Shown piece by piece: positions 7,833-16,732 of a DNA stretch of 64,000 bases. Below the pieces are notes generated by a model. That model was not told the DNA's origin. It did no database searches and was given only the letters and a program-made list of their open reading frames with translations. Within the stretch, counting starts at the first letter, position 1. Each line of letters opens with the position of its first letter. The DNA comes from CAYHGX01 sp964356355 (lineage in GTDB: Bacteria; Patescibacteriota; Gracilibacteria; UBA1369; LOWO2-01-FULL-3): assembly GCA_964356355.1 (NCBI GenBank), contig CAYHGX010000003.1, positions 53,061 through 117,060 on the forward strand. Direction: 5' to 3'. A program made the translations under genes and the position numbers.

Positions 7833-8491
7833 ATCATTACAATATTCTTTTCAGTGATTTCTTCAAGTATTTCAAAGCCTTCTTTCATTAGTAAATGTCT
7901 TAATTCTGATGGTTTGAAGGCATAGTAGTAACGGTTTATCCCGCTTGTACTCCAGGGAATGAAGGTGTCACGCGGGGCATATCTTCCTAGGGTAACTAGC
8001 CATTTCAAGCGAGCTTTGCGAATATATTTCTTGTATTTAGGTTGGAATAAATTCCAGTTGCTCATAACTAAGATTCCATTGTTTTTTAGAATGTCCTTTA
8101 TTTGTTTTAGTGCTTGAATACGGTATTTTTTTGATGGTAGGTGGTGAAATGCTGCGATGCAGAAAATAATGTCTTGGCTGTTTTGGGGAAGTGGAATCTC
8201 TAAAAGATCTCCAAGTGCAAAGGTGGTGTTTGGAAAATTTGTTTTGGCTTTTTCAATTAGATTATTGCTGTTGTCGATGCCCGTGTATTTGAATTTTTCC
8301 AGATTTTTTTTGAGAAAGTCGTAAAGCCTGCCATTGCCGCAGCCAATATCTGCTATGTTGGAATTTTCTTTTAAGTATTTGGTGAAGATTTTGAATTCAT
8401 GCCATTCATTTTTTCGTGTTTGGTCGAATTCGCTCGATATCGAGTTGTAATCGGCTTTGACTTTTTCGAGTAAATTTTGTGCGGTCTTCAT
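7817..8491 (-). CDS. Trm9/ALKBH8-like tRNA uridine methyltransferase (predicted)
   Basis: A class I SAM-dependent methyltransferase of 224 aa. Beyond the SAM motif I ADIGCGNGR (residues ~47-55), it carries features I associate with Trm9/ALKBH8, which methylate cm5U34 in tRNA to mcm5U. These are an N-terminal YNSISSEFDQTR (15-26) before motif I, a HH after the motif IV region (FHHLPS), a FIPW segment and a late NRYYYAFKPSEL. It is encoded head to head with elp3, whose product makes cm5U34, separated by only 34 nt, which supports a shared pathway. The downstream glycosyltransferase overlaps it, so a sugar-methylating role is the main alternative. Confidence 0.65.
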   Translation of the reverse strand: MKTAQNLLEKVKADYNSISSEFDQTRKNEWHEFKIFTKYLKENSNIADIGCGNGRLYDFLKKNLEKFKYTGIDNSNNLIEKAKTNFPNTTFALGDLLEIPLPQNSQDIIFCIAAFHHLPSKKYRIQALKQIKDILKNNGILVMSNWNLFQPKYKKYIRKARLKWLVTLGRYAPRDTFIPWSTSGINRYYYAFKPSELRHLLMKEGFEILEEITEKNIVMICKKV

Positions 8492-8525
8492 ATCTTTATT
8501 ATAACTGTGTTAAAATGCGCGCACT
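8492..8525. promoter_or_regulatory. 34-bp divergent promoter region (methyltransferase / elp3)
   Basis: Minus strand: TATAAT (8498-8503) ends 6 nt before the methyltransferase ATG. Plus strand: TAAAAT (8511-8516) ends 9 nt before the elp3 ATG. Each -35 region would fall around the other gene's start codon, so the two promoters interleave and both mRNAs would be leaderless. Confidence 0.6.
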
Positions 8526-10235
8526 ATGGACTTTTCAAAAATTGATCTTAAGGATCATCAGCAATTGGCACGTGTGATTATTGAGCGGGCGGCGAAAAAG
8601 AAATTTAAGAACCGCACTATGTTTGAGAGGTTTCGTAATTCCATAGTTAAGGAATTTAAGGGACAAATTTTTCATAATCTTTATTTTGTACGTGCATATC
8701 AGGATTTGCTTAAGGAAGGAAAAATTGAGCCTAATGAGTCTATTTTGAATCTGATTCAAAAAAGAGCCGTGCGTACTATGAGTGGGGTGGCTCCGGTAAC
8801 GGTATTAACGAAGCCTTTTCCGTGTCCTGGAAAATGTATTTATTGCCCAACTGATATTAGAATGCCGAAAAGTTATTTGCCTTCCCAGCCCGCTGCTCAG
8901 AGGGGTTTTAGGCAACGTTTTGATCCTTATACTCAGGTATTTGTACGTTTGAAGGCTTTAAAAATGACGGGCCATGAGGTGTCCAAGGTGGAGCTACGCG
9001 TGCTTGGTGGTACTTGGAGTAGTTATCCTAAAAATTATCAGACCTGGTTTTTGAAAAGATGCTTGATGGCAATGAATGATTTTCAAATTCAGATAGACGA
9101 TAAACGGACGGATAGGATGGAGAATATTTTGAAATCTGAGAATGTGCATAGTGTCTACGGCGATGAAATTGTGAACAAGGTGGTGCTGAGAAGTTTGACT
9201 AGAGGGAATCCCAGTTTTGATCAGATGGTAAAGCAAAATGAAACTGCATTGGTGCGTTGTATTGGAATTAATATTGAAACACGCCCGGATTTTGTGGATG
9301 AAAAGGAGGTACGTCGTTTGCGGAATTTAGGCGTTACGAAAGTGGAAATTGGTGTGCAAACTACTGATGATTTAGTACAGGAAATTACAAAGCGCGGGCA
9401 TGATCTCCAATCTGTGAAAGATTGTACTCGTCTACTTAAAGATGCTGGGTTTAAGCTTAGTTATCACATGATGCCCAATTTGCCAGGTACTACAGTGGAA
9501 CTGGATAAGCGAATGGTTCGTGAGCTTTTTGAGGACGAGGGGTATCAGCCTGATTATTTGAAGATTTATCCTTGTGTGGTGGTGCCGAAGGCGGCTTTGG
9601 CTTTGGATTACAGAAAGGGCTTGTATAAGCCATATGATGATGCCACCTTGGAGGAGGTGTTGCTTGAAGAGGTGAAAAGTGTGCCAGAATGGTGCCGAAT
9701 TGACCGTATTGCTCGTGATATTCCAGCTACAGATATTGAGGCGGGTTTTAAAACTTCTAATATCAGGCAGGTGATAGAGCGAAAATTGGCTGAGGCTGGG
9801 ACGCCATGTAGAGATATCCGTGCACGGGAAATTATGAAAGTGAAGGTGAAAAGTGAGGATGTTGAGTTTGTGAAACGCGAATATAGGGCTAGTGGTGGGC
9901 GCGAATTTTTCTTGTCATATGAGGATGTGAAAAAGGATAAATTGGTGGCTTTGCTCCGTTTGCGATTTCCTGGGCGCACATTTTTAAAGGAATTAAAGGG
10001 GGCGGCGCTGATTCGTGAGGTGCATGTATATGGTAAGCAGATTGCGGTAGGGAAGGCTTTGTCTGGCGAAAAACAGCATGTGGGCTGGGGGCGAAAGTTG
10101 ATGGAAGATGCTGAGAATATTGCGCGAGCGGATGGTTATAAAAAAATGGCGGTCATTGCGGGAATTGGTACTCGTGAATATTATAAAAAGCGGGGATATA
10201 AGCTTGAGGGCACTTTTATGGTGAAATATTTGTAA
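8526..10235 (+). CDS. elp3: Elp3 family tRNA uridine(34) acetyltransferase / radical SAM enzyme
   Basis: Elp3 forms the carboxymethyl group at C5 of wobble uridine using SAM and acetyl-CoA. The 569-aa protein has an N-terminal RNA-binding region, a radical-SAM domain with the cluster motif CPGKCIYC (residues 100-107), and GVQTTDD and SYHMMPNLPG in the barrel. A C-terminal GNAT acetyltransferase domain contains HVGWGRKLM and GTREYYKKRGY. All hallmark domains are present and the length matches bacterial/archaeal Elp3. The other Elongator subunits are absent, as expected for stand-alone prokaryotic Elp3. The divergent Trm9-like methyltransferase is a plausible next enzyme. Confidence 0.93.
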   Translation: MDFSKIDLKDHQQLARVIIERAAKKKFKNRTMFERFRNSIVKEFKGQIFHNLYFVRAYQDLLKEGKIEPNESILNLIQKRAVRTMSGVAPVTVLTKPFPCPGKCIYCPTDIRMPKSYLPSQPAAQRGFRQRFDPYTQVFVRLKALKMTGHEVSKVELRVLGGTWSSYPKNYQTWFLKRCLMAMNDFQIQIDDKRTDRMENILKSENVHSVYGDEIVNKVVLRSLTRGNPSFDQMVKQNETALVRCIGINIETRPDFVDEKEVRRLRNLGVTKVEIGVQTTDDLVQEITKRGHDLQSVKDCTRLLKDAGFKLSYHMMPNLPGTTVELDKRMVRELFEDEGYQPDYLKIYPCVVVPKAALALDYRKGLYKPYDDATLEEVLLEEVKSVPEWCRIDRIARDIPATDIEAGFKTSNIRQVIERKLAEAGTPCRDIRAREIMKVKVKSEDVEFVKREYRASGGREFFLSYEDVKKDKLVALLRLRFPGRTFLKELKGAALIREVHVYGKQIAVGKALSGEKQHVGWGRKLMEDAENIARADGYKKMAVIAGIGTREYYKKRGYKLEGTFMVKYL

Positions 10236-10240
10236 AAATG

Positions 10241-10249
10241 TGGTATAAT
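10241..10249 (+). promoter_or_regulatory. extended -10 promoter upstream of the gap
   Basis: TGGTATAAT (-10 hexamer 10244-10249), immediately after the elp3 stop codon. It would drive the gene whose 5' end is lost in the following N stretch. Confidence 0.55.
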
Positions 10250-10265
10250 GTTGGGATTTAACTGA

Positions 10266-10365
10266 NNNNNNNNNNNNNNNNNNNNNNNNNNNNNNNNNNN
10301 NNNNNNNNNNNNNNNNNNNNNNNNNNNNNNNNNNNNNNNNNNNNNNNNNNNNNNNNNNNNNNNNN
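10266..10365. other. assembly gap (100 N)
   Basis: Exactly 100 N, the usual placeholder for a scaffold join of unknown size. It removes the start of the next gene. Confidence 0.98.
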
Positions 10366-10915
10366 ATCTACTGGCGTAAATGTGAGTTATAGTTTTCTTG
10401 ATGGTGCGAGTATTGAGTCTCCGGATGGTTTTTCTTTACCATTAAAGGTGGGTAAAGGTGCGAATGGATATTCTTATTATTTGCAGGATTCTAGATCAGA
10501 AACTGGTGTGGTTGGGCCCATTAAGGCTCAAGAGTTGGCTGGTAAATTTGATGAACGCTATACGGATAATTTTTTTACAACAAAGGTATCTCTTTTGATG
10601 AATAACAATGAGGAGATAGCTAAAATACCTGATAAGGTGGTGGTTGGAGTGTTGTATAAACTTTTAGGTGAGGGTGCTTCAAGGGGTTTTTCATTTGGGA
10701 AGAAGCAGCGTGCGATTATGGACACTTTTGCCAAGGTGATTGTGGTGGAAGACGGGAAGTATCCTACTATGTATAAGAAGATGATGGCGTTGGCGGTATC
10801 GATGCAAAAGGAGAGTAACGTGAATTATTTTGTGAAAAATTTGGCTAATGGTGTGGTTAAAAGTGTTAGTGAATATATTAGTGAAGGGGATGCCGGGGGT
10901 AATATGGCTGACTAG
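10366..10915 (+). CDS. unknown protein, 5' end missing in gap
   Basis: The reading frame is open from the gap edge (residues STGVN precede the first possible GTG at 10382), so the true start probably lies in the gap. The visible 180 or so residues show no recognised motif. They are soluble-looking, with a Gly-rich stretch (KVGKGANGYSYYLQ) and a helical C-terminal half. It shares a -10 box style with the unknown gene at 63216. A terminator hairpin follows at 10956. Confidence 0.5.
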
Positions 10916-10955
10916 AGGGAAGGGATGAGGTTCTGGATTTTTGAATCCACTTAGG

Positions 10956-10984
10956 TTTGCACAATGTATCTTGTGCAAAGTTTT
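10956..10984. terminator. hairpin terminator between convergent genes
   Basis: Perfect 9-bp stem TTTGCACAA / TTGTGCAAA with a 6-nt loop, followed by GTTTT. It lies between the partial gene ending at 10915 and the end of recG at 11011. Confidence 0.65.
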
Positions 10985-11010
10985 CGAGAGGTTTGGGGAG
11001 GGAAGGGCTT

Positions 11011-13056
11011 TTAGTCTTTGATGAATATCTCCCCTATGTCTGCAATTTTGTCGGCCAACATCGGATACTCTTTTAGTAGCGGATCTGTGTCGATTAATTT
11101 TTCAGCAGACTTACGGGCTTTTTCTATTGTCTCGCTGTCCCCTAAACTGGCCATTTTTAGGTCTGGTATGCCACTTTGGCGGATTCCGTAGATTTCGCCC
11201 GGTCCCCTGAGTTCGAGGTCGATTTCGGCTAATTTGAAGCCGCTAGAGTGGATTTCCATTGATTTTAAGCGGTTTTTTGTCTCAGGTGAGGGACTGTTGG
11301 TAAAGAGAAAGCAGTATGATTTGTGTTCACCACGGCCAACACGTCCGCGGAATTGGTGGAGTTGTGAAAGGCCGAAGCGTTCTGAGCCCTCTATAAGCAT
11401 GATGGTGGCATTAGGGATGTCGATGCCCACTTCGATGACGGAGGTGGATACGAGGATGTTTAAATTGTTATCTTTAAACTCTCCCATGATGCGATCTTTT
11501 TCTTCTTGCTTGAGTTTGCCGTGAAGGAGGCCAAGTTTGAGATTTGGAAAAATATGTTCGCTGAGACGCGCGTATTCGGCAAGGACGGACTTAACTTCAA
11601 TTACATCGGATTCGTCGATGAGAGGGCAAATAATGAAGGCTTGTCTTCCTTTGGCTATCTGATCCTCAATCCAGCGGTAGGCGTCGATGCGTTTTCCTTC
11701 GGGCACGATTTTTGTAGAGATTTCTTGGCGACCTGGTGGCATTTCGTCGATGATGGATAAATCTTGGTCGCCGTAGATGGTCATTGCTAGGGTGCGTGGG
11801 ATTGGAGTAGCCGTCATAGATAAAAGGTGTGGAGTGCCGAAACTTTTCAGTGTGGTGCGTTGTTTTACGCCGAAGCGGTGTTGTTCGTCGATGATAGCGA
11901 GGCCTAAATTGTGGAAGCCGATGCTTTCTTGAATAAGGCTGTGGGTGCCAATTACTATATCAACAGTGCCGGTTTTCATTTGGCGGATCACTTCTTCTTT
12001 TTGCTTGGCAGTTGTGGAACCGGAAATAAATTGAATGTTGAGATTAAATGGAGTGAGGGTTTTAACGAAGGTTGAGTAGTGCTGCTTGGCGAGAATTTCT
12101 GTGGGGGCCATGATGGCGACTTGGTAGCCGTTTTTGACAGTATTTAGCGCGGCCAGGGCGGCGATTATGGTCTTTCCTGAGCCAACATCTCCTTGTACTA
12201 GGCGAGTCATTGGGAAGGTTTTTTGGAGGTCGGTGAGGATTTCGGCGAAGACACGTTTTTGGGCATTGGTCAGCTGGAATTTGAGTGAATCGATGCACTC
12301 TTTGAGGATTTCTTTTTTTATTTCTAGGGCTTTGCCGGAGCCAATGTTGGTGTTTTGCCAATGCCATTTTTTTTGAAGGACCTTGAGTTGCAGAAGAAAT
12401 AACTCGTCGAAGGCGAGACGTTTTTTGGCTTGTTCTAGGGCTTCTTCTGTTTCTGGGAAGTGGGCCTGTTTGATGGCTTCTTGGTAATCGATGAGATCGT
12501 GTTCTTCCATGATTTCCGGAGGGAGATATTCCTCGAACTCGTTGATCCAATTGTCGATGAGTGGTTTTAGCTTTTCTCGGAGCCATTTGGAATTGATACC
12601 TTCGGTTTCGTGATAAACTGGGACAATTCTGCCGCTGTGAATTTGCTCTTCATTTTTTTTAACGATCTCGTAGGTGGGATTTTGGAGGGCTACTTTGCCC
12701 ATGGTCATTTTGGCTTTGCCAGTGAGGATGATTTCCCCTGTCCGTGGAAGCATTTTTACTAGATGTGGTTGGTTGAACCAGACTACTTGAATTGAGCCAG
12801 TTTCGTCTGTGAGAAGCCCTTTTGTGAGCTTTTTGTTGAAACGGGTAGAGATATTGAAAAGGCTGGAAATTTGGCCTTTAAGAGTGACGGTTTGGTCGAG
12901 ATAAATCTCTTCAATTTTGGTGAATTGGCTGGTGTCGTTGTAGGTGCGGGGAAAATATAGCAAAAGGTCTCGGACGTTTGAGATGCCGAGTTGGTGGAGT
13001 TTTTCGAGATGCCTTGGTGTCGTTCTTAAAACCTTATCCAGCGTTTTATTCAGCAT
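11011..13056 (-). CDS. recG: ATP-dependent DNA helicase RecG
   Basis: Branch-migrating helicase that remodels stalled forks and Holliday junctions. The N-terminal wedge/OB domain is followed by superfamily-2 motor domains: Walker A GDVGSGKT, TAPTEILA, the DEQH box (IIDEQHRFG), SMTATPIPRT, and motifs V/VI STSVIEVGID and QLRGRVGRG-type (here QFRGRVGRG). The C-terminal block ESERF-like SERFGLSQLHQ is typical. The 681 aa length is complete. Its start overlaps the end of tyrS by 11 nt, so recG is read as the second gene of a tyrS-recG unit. Confidence 0.95.
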   Translation of the reverse strand: MLNKTLDKVLRTTPRHLEKLHQLGISNVRDLLLYFPRTYNDTSQFTKIEEIYLDQTVTLKGQISSLFNISTRFNKKLTKGLLTDETGSIQVVWFNQPHLVKMLPRTGEIILTGKAKMTMGKVALQNPTYEIVKKNEEQIHSGRIVPVYHETEGINSKWLREKLKPLIDNWINEFEEYLPPEIMEEHDLIDYQEAIKQAHFPETEEALEQAKKRLAFDELFLLQLKVLQKKWHWQNTNIGSGKALEIKKEILKECIDSLKFQLTNAQKRVFAEILTDLQKTFPMTRLVQGDVGSGKTIIAALAALNTVKNGYQVAIMAPTEILAKQHYSTFVKTLTPFNLNIQFISGSTTAKQKEEVIRQMKTGTVDIVIGTHSLIQESIGFHNLGLAIIDEQHRFGVKQRTTLKSFGTPHLLSMTATPIPRTLAMTIYGDQDLSIIDEMPPGRQEISTKIVPEGKRIDAYRWIEDQIAKGRQAFIICPLIDESDVIEVKSVLAEYARLSEHIFPNLKLGLLHGKLKQEEKDRIMGEFKDNNLNILVSTSVIEVGIDIPNATIMLIEGSERFGLSQLHQFRGRVGRGEHKSYCFLFTNSPSPETKNRLKSMEIHSSGFKLAEIDLELRGPGEIYGIRQSGIPDLKMASLGDSETIEKARKSAEKLIDTDPLLKEYPMLADKIADIGEIFIKD

Positions 13057-14236
13057 TGCTTTTAACCCTTAGAAATTTGCGTTTTCCTGCTTGAATGATT
13101 TGTTCTTCGGTGAGATCTATTTCTGCATCGATGCTTGCAACTTTTTCACTGTTGACCTTTACTCCCCCACCTTCGATTAGGCGGCGAGCTTCGCTTTTTG
13201 TTGAGGTTAAGCCTGTTGTGAAGAGTAGTTCGATAATATTAAGGGATTTTTCTTTTAGGTGTTTTAGTTCGATTTCAGTTGGGAGTTCTTTATTTGAAAA
13301 AACGCGGATGAATTCTTCTTCGGCTTGGGCCGCGGCTTCTGTGTTGTGGTAAAGACTTGCTATTTCTCTAGCGAGTAGCATTTTTGCTGTTCTTGGGTTT
13401 TCACCTGAGTCTAGTGCTTTTTTTACTTTTTCAATTTCTTCTGATGGTAGGGTGGTGGCTAATTCAAAGTATTTAACAATTAAGTTGTCTGGTATGGAGA
13501 GAGTTTTTCCGTACATTTCTTTTGGTGCCTCTGTTATGCCTATGTAGTTGTTGAGTGATTTGCTCATTTTTTCAACGCCATCGAGGCCCTCGAGGATGGT
13601 GCAAGTCATAACGTCTTGGATCACGTCCATGCCGTAGGCTTTTTGAAGGTCGCGACCGACAAGCATGTTGAAAAGTTGGTCGGTGCCGCCGATTTCCACG
13701 TCACAATTGAGCGCAACGGAGTCATAACCTTGCATGAGTGGATACATCATTTCCACCATGGATACGTCTGTTTGGTTTTTAATACGATTTTTGAAATCTT
13801 CTCGTTGCATTAGTTGGTTAACGGTTTTTTTGGCTGTGAGATTTAGAATATCGGCCATGGTCATTTCTGCGAACCATTCGGAGTTGTGACGAATTTCGGC
13901 TTTTTCGATATCAACAATTTTGGAAGCTTGAATTATGTAGTGTTGCATGTTGGCCTTGATCTGATCTTCGGTGAGCATGGTGCGAGTTTCGGATTTGCCT
14001 GTGGGATCGCCGATGCGGGCGGTGTAATCACCTATTAGGAGGATTATTTGGTGGCCGGCGTCTTGAAAGTGGCGGAGTTTGCGAAGTACAACGCTATGGC
14101 CGATGTGGAGGTCGGAGCCTGTGGGATCGATGCCTAGCTTGATGCGGAGTTTTTTACCGGATTTGAGTTTCTTTTCGAGGTTTTCTTTAACTATAACGTT
14201 TTCCACTCCCCTTTCTAGTATTGTTTTGATGTCCAT
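13046..14236 (-). CDS. tyrS: tyrosyl-tRNA synthetase
   Basis: Class Ic aminoacyl-tRNA synthetase charging tRNA(Tyr). The Rossmann domain has the HIGH motif as HIGHS in DLHIGHSVVLRK, GGTDQLFN in the tyrosine site, and KMSKSLNN. The C-terminal S4 RNA-binding domain follows (SEARRLIEGGGVKVN). The ATG at 14236 (MDIKTILERG) gives 396 aa. A TTG further upstream (14272) would add 12 poorly fitting residues and is rejected. No T-box leader was seen. recG follows with an 11-nt overlap. Confidence 0.93.
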   Translation of the reverse strand: MDIKTILERGVENVIVKENLEKKLKSGKKLRIKLGIDPTGSDLHIGHSVVLRKLRHFQDAGHQIILLIGDYTARIGDPTGKSETRTMLTEDQIKANMQHYIIQASKIVDIEKAEIRHNSEWFAEMTMADILNLTAKKTVNQLMQREDFKNRIKNQTDVSMVEMMYPLMQGYDSVALNCDVEIGGTDQLFNMLVGRDLQKAYGMDVIQDVMTCTILEGLDGVEKMSKSLNNYIGITEAPKEMYGKTLSIPDNLIVKYFELATTLPSEEIEKVKKALDSGENPRTAKMLLAREIASLYHNTEAAAQAEEEFIRVFSNKELPTEIELKHLKEKSLNIIELLFTTGLTSTKSEARRLIEGGGVKVNSEKVASIDAEIDLTEEQIIQAGKRKFLRVKSNAE

Positions 14237-14372
14237 GCACGTTAGGTTAATGTCTTTTATGAAATATGGCAAATATTATTAGTTCTTCTGATTCTGATCG
14301 AAGATTGCAGTGCTGTTCTTTGGCTTTACTTGCGTGGTTTTTGGAGGTGAGAGATCTTCTTAGGGAAAATAC

Positions 14373-14400
14373 TTGACAGGATGTCAATTTTTGTTATATC
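14373..14400 (+). promoter_or_regulatory. promoter with overlapping dyad before the TrmB-like regulator
   Basis: Consensus -35 TTGACA (14373-14378), 16-nt spacer, TATATC (14395-14400). The -35 forms the left half of a dyad TTGACA-gga-TGTCAA (14373-14387), a good position for a repressor operator and compatible with autoregulation by the downstream regulator. Confidence 0.55.
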
Positions 14401-14427
14401 TTATTTTTCTTTATTAAAACCTTTGTG

Positions 14428-15204
14428 ATGTTTGAAGATAAGTTGGCCCAGATTGGCTTTTCTAAAAGTGAATCTAAGGTTTATCTAGAGTTGTTACAGA
14501 TTGGCCCACAGGCGGTAAGTATTATTGCTAAAAGGTTGGGGTTGAATAGGAGTTCGACTTATACTTTATTGAGGTCTTTGGAGAAAAAGGGTTTGGTTTC
14601 TTCTTATGTGAATGGCAATTTACAATTTTTCACTGCGAATGATCCTAATTGTTTAATTGGTTTTTTGGATCGTAAATGTAGAACTTTTGATTATTATCGG
14701 AACGAGATGCTATCTATGGTGGATACTTTTCGGGCTTTGGCGGAGGCGAGAGTGGAGAAAAAGCCTATCGTAAGGTATTTTGATGGACTTGAGGGGGTGA
14801 AGGCAATTATGGATGATGTAATTGATAGTGGTGCAAAGGAATATATGGCTTATTTGTGTTTGGATAAGTGGTTTGAGTCTGGTTTGAAAGGGTTTTTGTT
14901 GGATTTTAAGAATCGTAGAGCTAAGGATAGGGGTATTAGTTTGAGGGCAATTGCTCCGGATTTGCCTGAAGTTAGAGATTTTTTTGATTCTAATTATGAT
15001 TTTTTTGATGATTTGACGCAGGTTTTTTATGTGAAGGACTTAAGTAATTTGGGTATTTTTGAGAATGGATTAAATATTTATGGTGACATGGTGTCGATTA
15101 TTCATTTGAATGGAGGGTCTGGGTTTGGGGTGGTAATTGAAAGTAGAGAAATTGCGGATATGCAGCGGGCGATTTTTGAGATGGCTTGGAGGGCTAAGGA
15201 CTGA
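14428..15204 (+). CDS. TrmB-like HTH transcriptional regulator
   Basis: The N-terminal winged helix (residues ~1-75: LAQIGFSKSESKVYLELL, then SIIAKRLGLNRSSTYTLLRSLEKKGLV) is typical of the TrmB/sugar-specific regulator family. The C-terminal ligand-sensing domain runs to residue 258, with a KPIVRYFDGLEGVKAIMDD stretch common in these proteins. It starts at the ATG at 14428; a GTG one codon upstream is possible. The dyad over its -35 box suggests self-control. The following pseudouridine synthase gene has its own -10 box overlapping this gene's stop, so the two need not share regulation. The ligand and targets are unknown. Confidence 0.75.
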   Translation: MFEDKLAQIGFSKSESKVYLELLQIGPQAVSIIAKRLGLNRSSTYTLLRSLEKKGLVSSYVNGNLQFFTANDPNCLIGFLDRKCRTFDYYRNEMLSMVDTFRALAEARVEKKPIVRYFDGLEGVKAIMDDVIDSGAKEYMAYLCLDKWFESGLKGFLLDFKNRRAKDRGISLRAIAPDLPEVRDFFDSNYDFFDDLTQVFYVKDLSNLGIFENGLNIYGDMVSIIHLNGGSGFGVVIESREIADMQRAIFEMAWRAKD

Positions 15205-15210
15205 TATAAT
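15202..15210 (+). promoter_or_regulatory. extended -10 promoter for rluD-like gene, leaderless
   Basis: TGATATAAT (hexamer 15205-15210) overlaps the end of the upstream gene; only 6 nt separate it from the ATG at 15217. Confidence 0.6.
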
Positions 15211-15216
15211 CTGCCC

Positions 15217-16206
15217 ATGCAGCTTTTTGAGGGAATAAAACTTGGATTTGAAGGGAAACGATTAGATGTTTTTTTGGCGGGCGAGTTTAGCGACTTTTCA
15301 AGATCAAAGCTTCAAAAATTGGTAAAGGATGGGGTTTTTAGAGTAAATAAGGCTAAGGCGAAAGCCGGATATGTGCTTAAGGTAAGTGATGTTGTTGGTG
15401 CCGACTTGGATAAAGTTGTAGCTCCGAGTTTTAAGGAGGAGCCTTTTGAATTGAAAGTTGTGATTGATGATGCGGATTTTATGGTGGTGGAAAAGCCGGC
15501 GGGGATGGTGGTGCATCCGGGAGAGGGAGATAAATATTTAACGGGTACAGTTGCGAATAAAGTGAGAGGGATGGTTACCGGTTTTGATCCTGATGATGAA
15601 CGGCCTGGTATTGTGCATCGATTGGATAAGGATACTTCTGGTTTGTTGATCGTGGCGAAGAATCCGGCTGCTAAGGAGTATTTTTCTGAATTATTTAAAG
15701 AGCGGAAGGTGGAGAAAAAATATATGGTTTTGGTGGAGAAGGTTTTTGATGAAAAGGCTGGTGTAATTGAGGCTCCGATTGCAAGAAGTAGTGCGAATAG
15801 AAAGAAAATGGTGATAAATAGCGATGGAGGACGATATGCTAAGTCAATTTATCGTGTAAAGGAGGAGTTTGAGCTTGAGGATGGAATATGTGTGAGTTTG
15901 GTGGAGGTGGAGATTGAAACTGGGCGGACTCATCAGATTCGTGTGCATCTAAGTGCCATTGGGCATGATGTTGTTGGTGATGAGGTGTACGGGAATAAGA
16001 CAATTAATGGCTTGTTTGCCCGGAAATATGGTTTGAAACGCCAATTTTTGCATGCTGGCGAATTGGCTTTTGTGGATCCTGGAGCTAAAAAAATCACCAG
16101 GTTGGTTTGTGACCTTCCTGATGATTTGAATGATGTTTTGAGGAATCTCCGAAAATCGTGCACTACTTCATCACCTTCGTCGCTTCCTTCTCGCCGTACA
16201 AAGTAG
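15217..16206 (+). CDS. RluA-family pseudouridine synthase (RluD-like)
   Basis: Converts specific uridines in rRNA (or tRNA) to pseudouridine. An N-terminal S4 domain (residues ~15-65, SRSKLQKLVKDGVFRVN) precedes the catalytic domain with the family motif HRLDKDTSGLL, where Asp is the nucleophile, and RTHQIRVHLSAIGH-type C-terminal signature (TGRTHQIRVHL). 329 aa fits RluD/RluC. The last ~20 residues are Ser/Arg-rich and divergent. The start ATG lies 6 nt after a TATAAT box. The target position on rRNA cannot be assigned. Confidence 0.88.
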   Translation: MQLFEGIKLGFEGKRLDVFLAGEFSDFSRSKLQKLVKDGVFRVNKAKAKAGYVLKVSDVVGADLDKVVAPSFKEEPFELKVVIDDADFMVVEKPAGMVVHPGEGDKYLTGTVANKVRGMVTGFDPDDERPGIVHRLDKDTSGLLIVAKNPAAKEYFSELFKERKVEKKYMVLVEKVFDEKAGVIEAPIARSSANRKKMVINSDGGRYAKSIYRVKEEFELEDGICVSLVEVEIETGRTHQIRVHLSAIGHDVVGDEVYGNKTINGLFARKYGLKRQFLHAGELAFVDPGAKKITRLVCDLPDDLNDVLRNLRKSCTTSSPSSLPSRRTK

Positions 16207-16219
16207 TACGGCTCCTACA

Positions 16220-16267
16220 GAAGCTCCTTGTTTCTTTGTATTGCATCAATTTTGGGAGCTTCTTTTT
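16220..16267 (+). terminator. intrinsic terminator after the pseudouridine synthase gene
   Basis: GAAGCTCC (16220-16227) pairs with GGAGCTTC (16255-16262) across a 27-nt loop, followed by TTTTT. It lies between convergent genes. Confidence 0.55.
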
Positions 16268-16280
16268 GGCTTTTTATTTA

Positions 16281-16700
16281 TTATTCTTCGCTCTTTACTA
16301 CTTTCTTAACTGGGGCTTTTTTTGCTGGAGCTTTTTCTTCTGATTTGGTTTCTGCTTTAGCTTCAGTCTTTGTTTCAGCCTTAGCACCGCCAGCTCCAAT
16401 GTGTGTGATTTCGATTGTTGTGTAGGTTTGTCTGTGACCTTGAGTTTTTTCGTATCTCTTTTTGGCTTTTTTCTTATAAACAACGATTTTGTCGGCTTTT
16501 TTGTGGTCGACAACTTTTACTGTTACGGATGTGCCTTTTAGGAATGGTGCGCCAACTTTAGTAGTGCTACCTTCACTTGTTAGAAGAACTTCTTTTATTT
16601 CGAAGGTACTTCCGGCTTCGTGATCTACTTTTTCGATTTCAAGTACATCTCCTTTGGCTACACGGTATTGTTTACCTCCTGTTTCGATTATTGCGAACAT
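16281..16700 (-). CDS. rplU: 50S ribosomal protein L21
   Basis: Ribosomal large-subunit protein, 139 aa. The N-terminal signature FAIIETGGKQYRV and the late KKRYEKTQGHRQTYTTIEI are diagnostic of L21. After about residue 102 the protein has a low-complexity Ala/Lys/Glu-rich extension (KAETKTEAKAETK, PAKKAPVKK) not present in typical 103-aa L21. rpmA (L27), the usual partner, is not adjacent, but obgE, usually in the same cluster, lies upstream in the same direction. It has its own promoter inside the end of the flavoprotein gene. Confidence 0.93.
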   Translation of the reverse strand: MFAIIETGGKQYRVAKGDVLEIEKVDHEAGSTFEIKEVLLTSEGSTTKVGAPFLKGTSVTVKVVDHKKADKIVVYKKKAKKRYEKTQGHRQTYTTIEITHIGAGGAKAETKTEAKAETKSEEKAPAKKAPVKKVVKSEE

Positions 16701-16732
16701 ATTGCTTGGTTTTACGGGAAATTTGCCTGTTT

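Noticed and set aside
12062..12586. 174-aa frame inside recG
   Set aside because: Arg/Pro/Ser-rich frame-shifted reading of recG; recG itself is complete with all helicase motifs.
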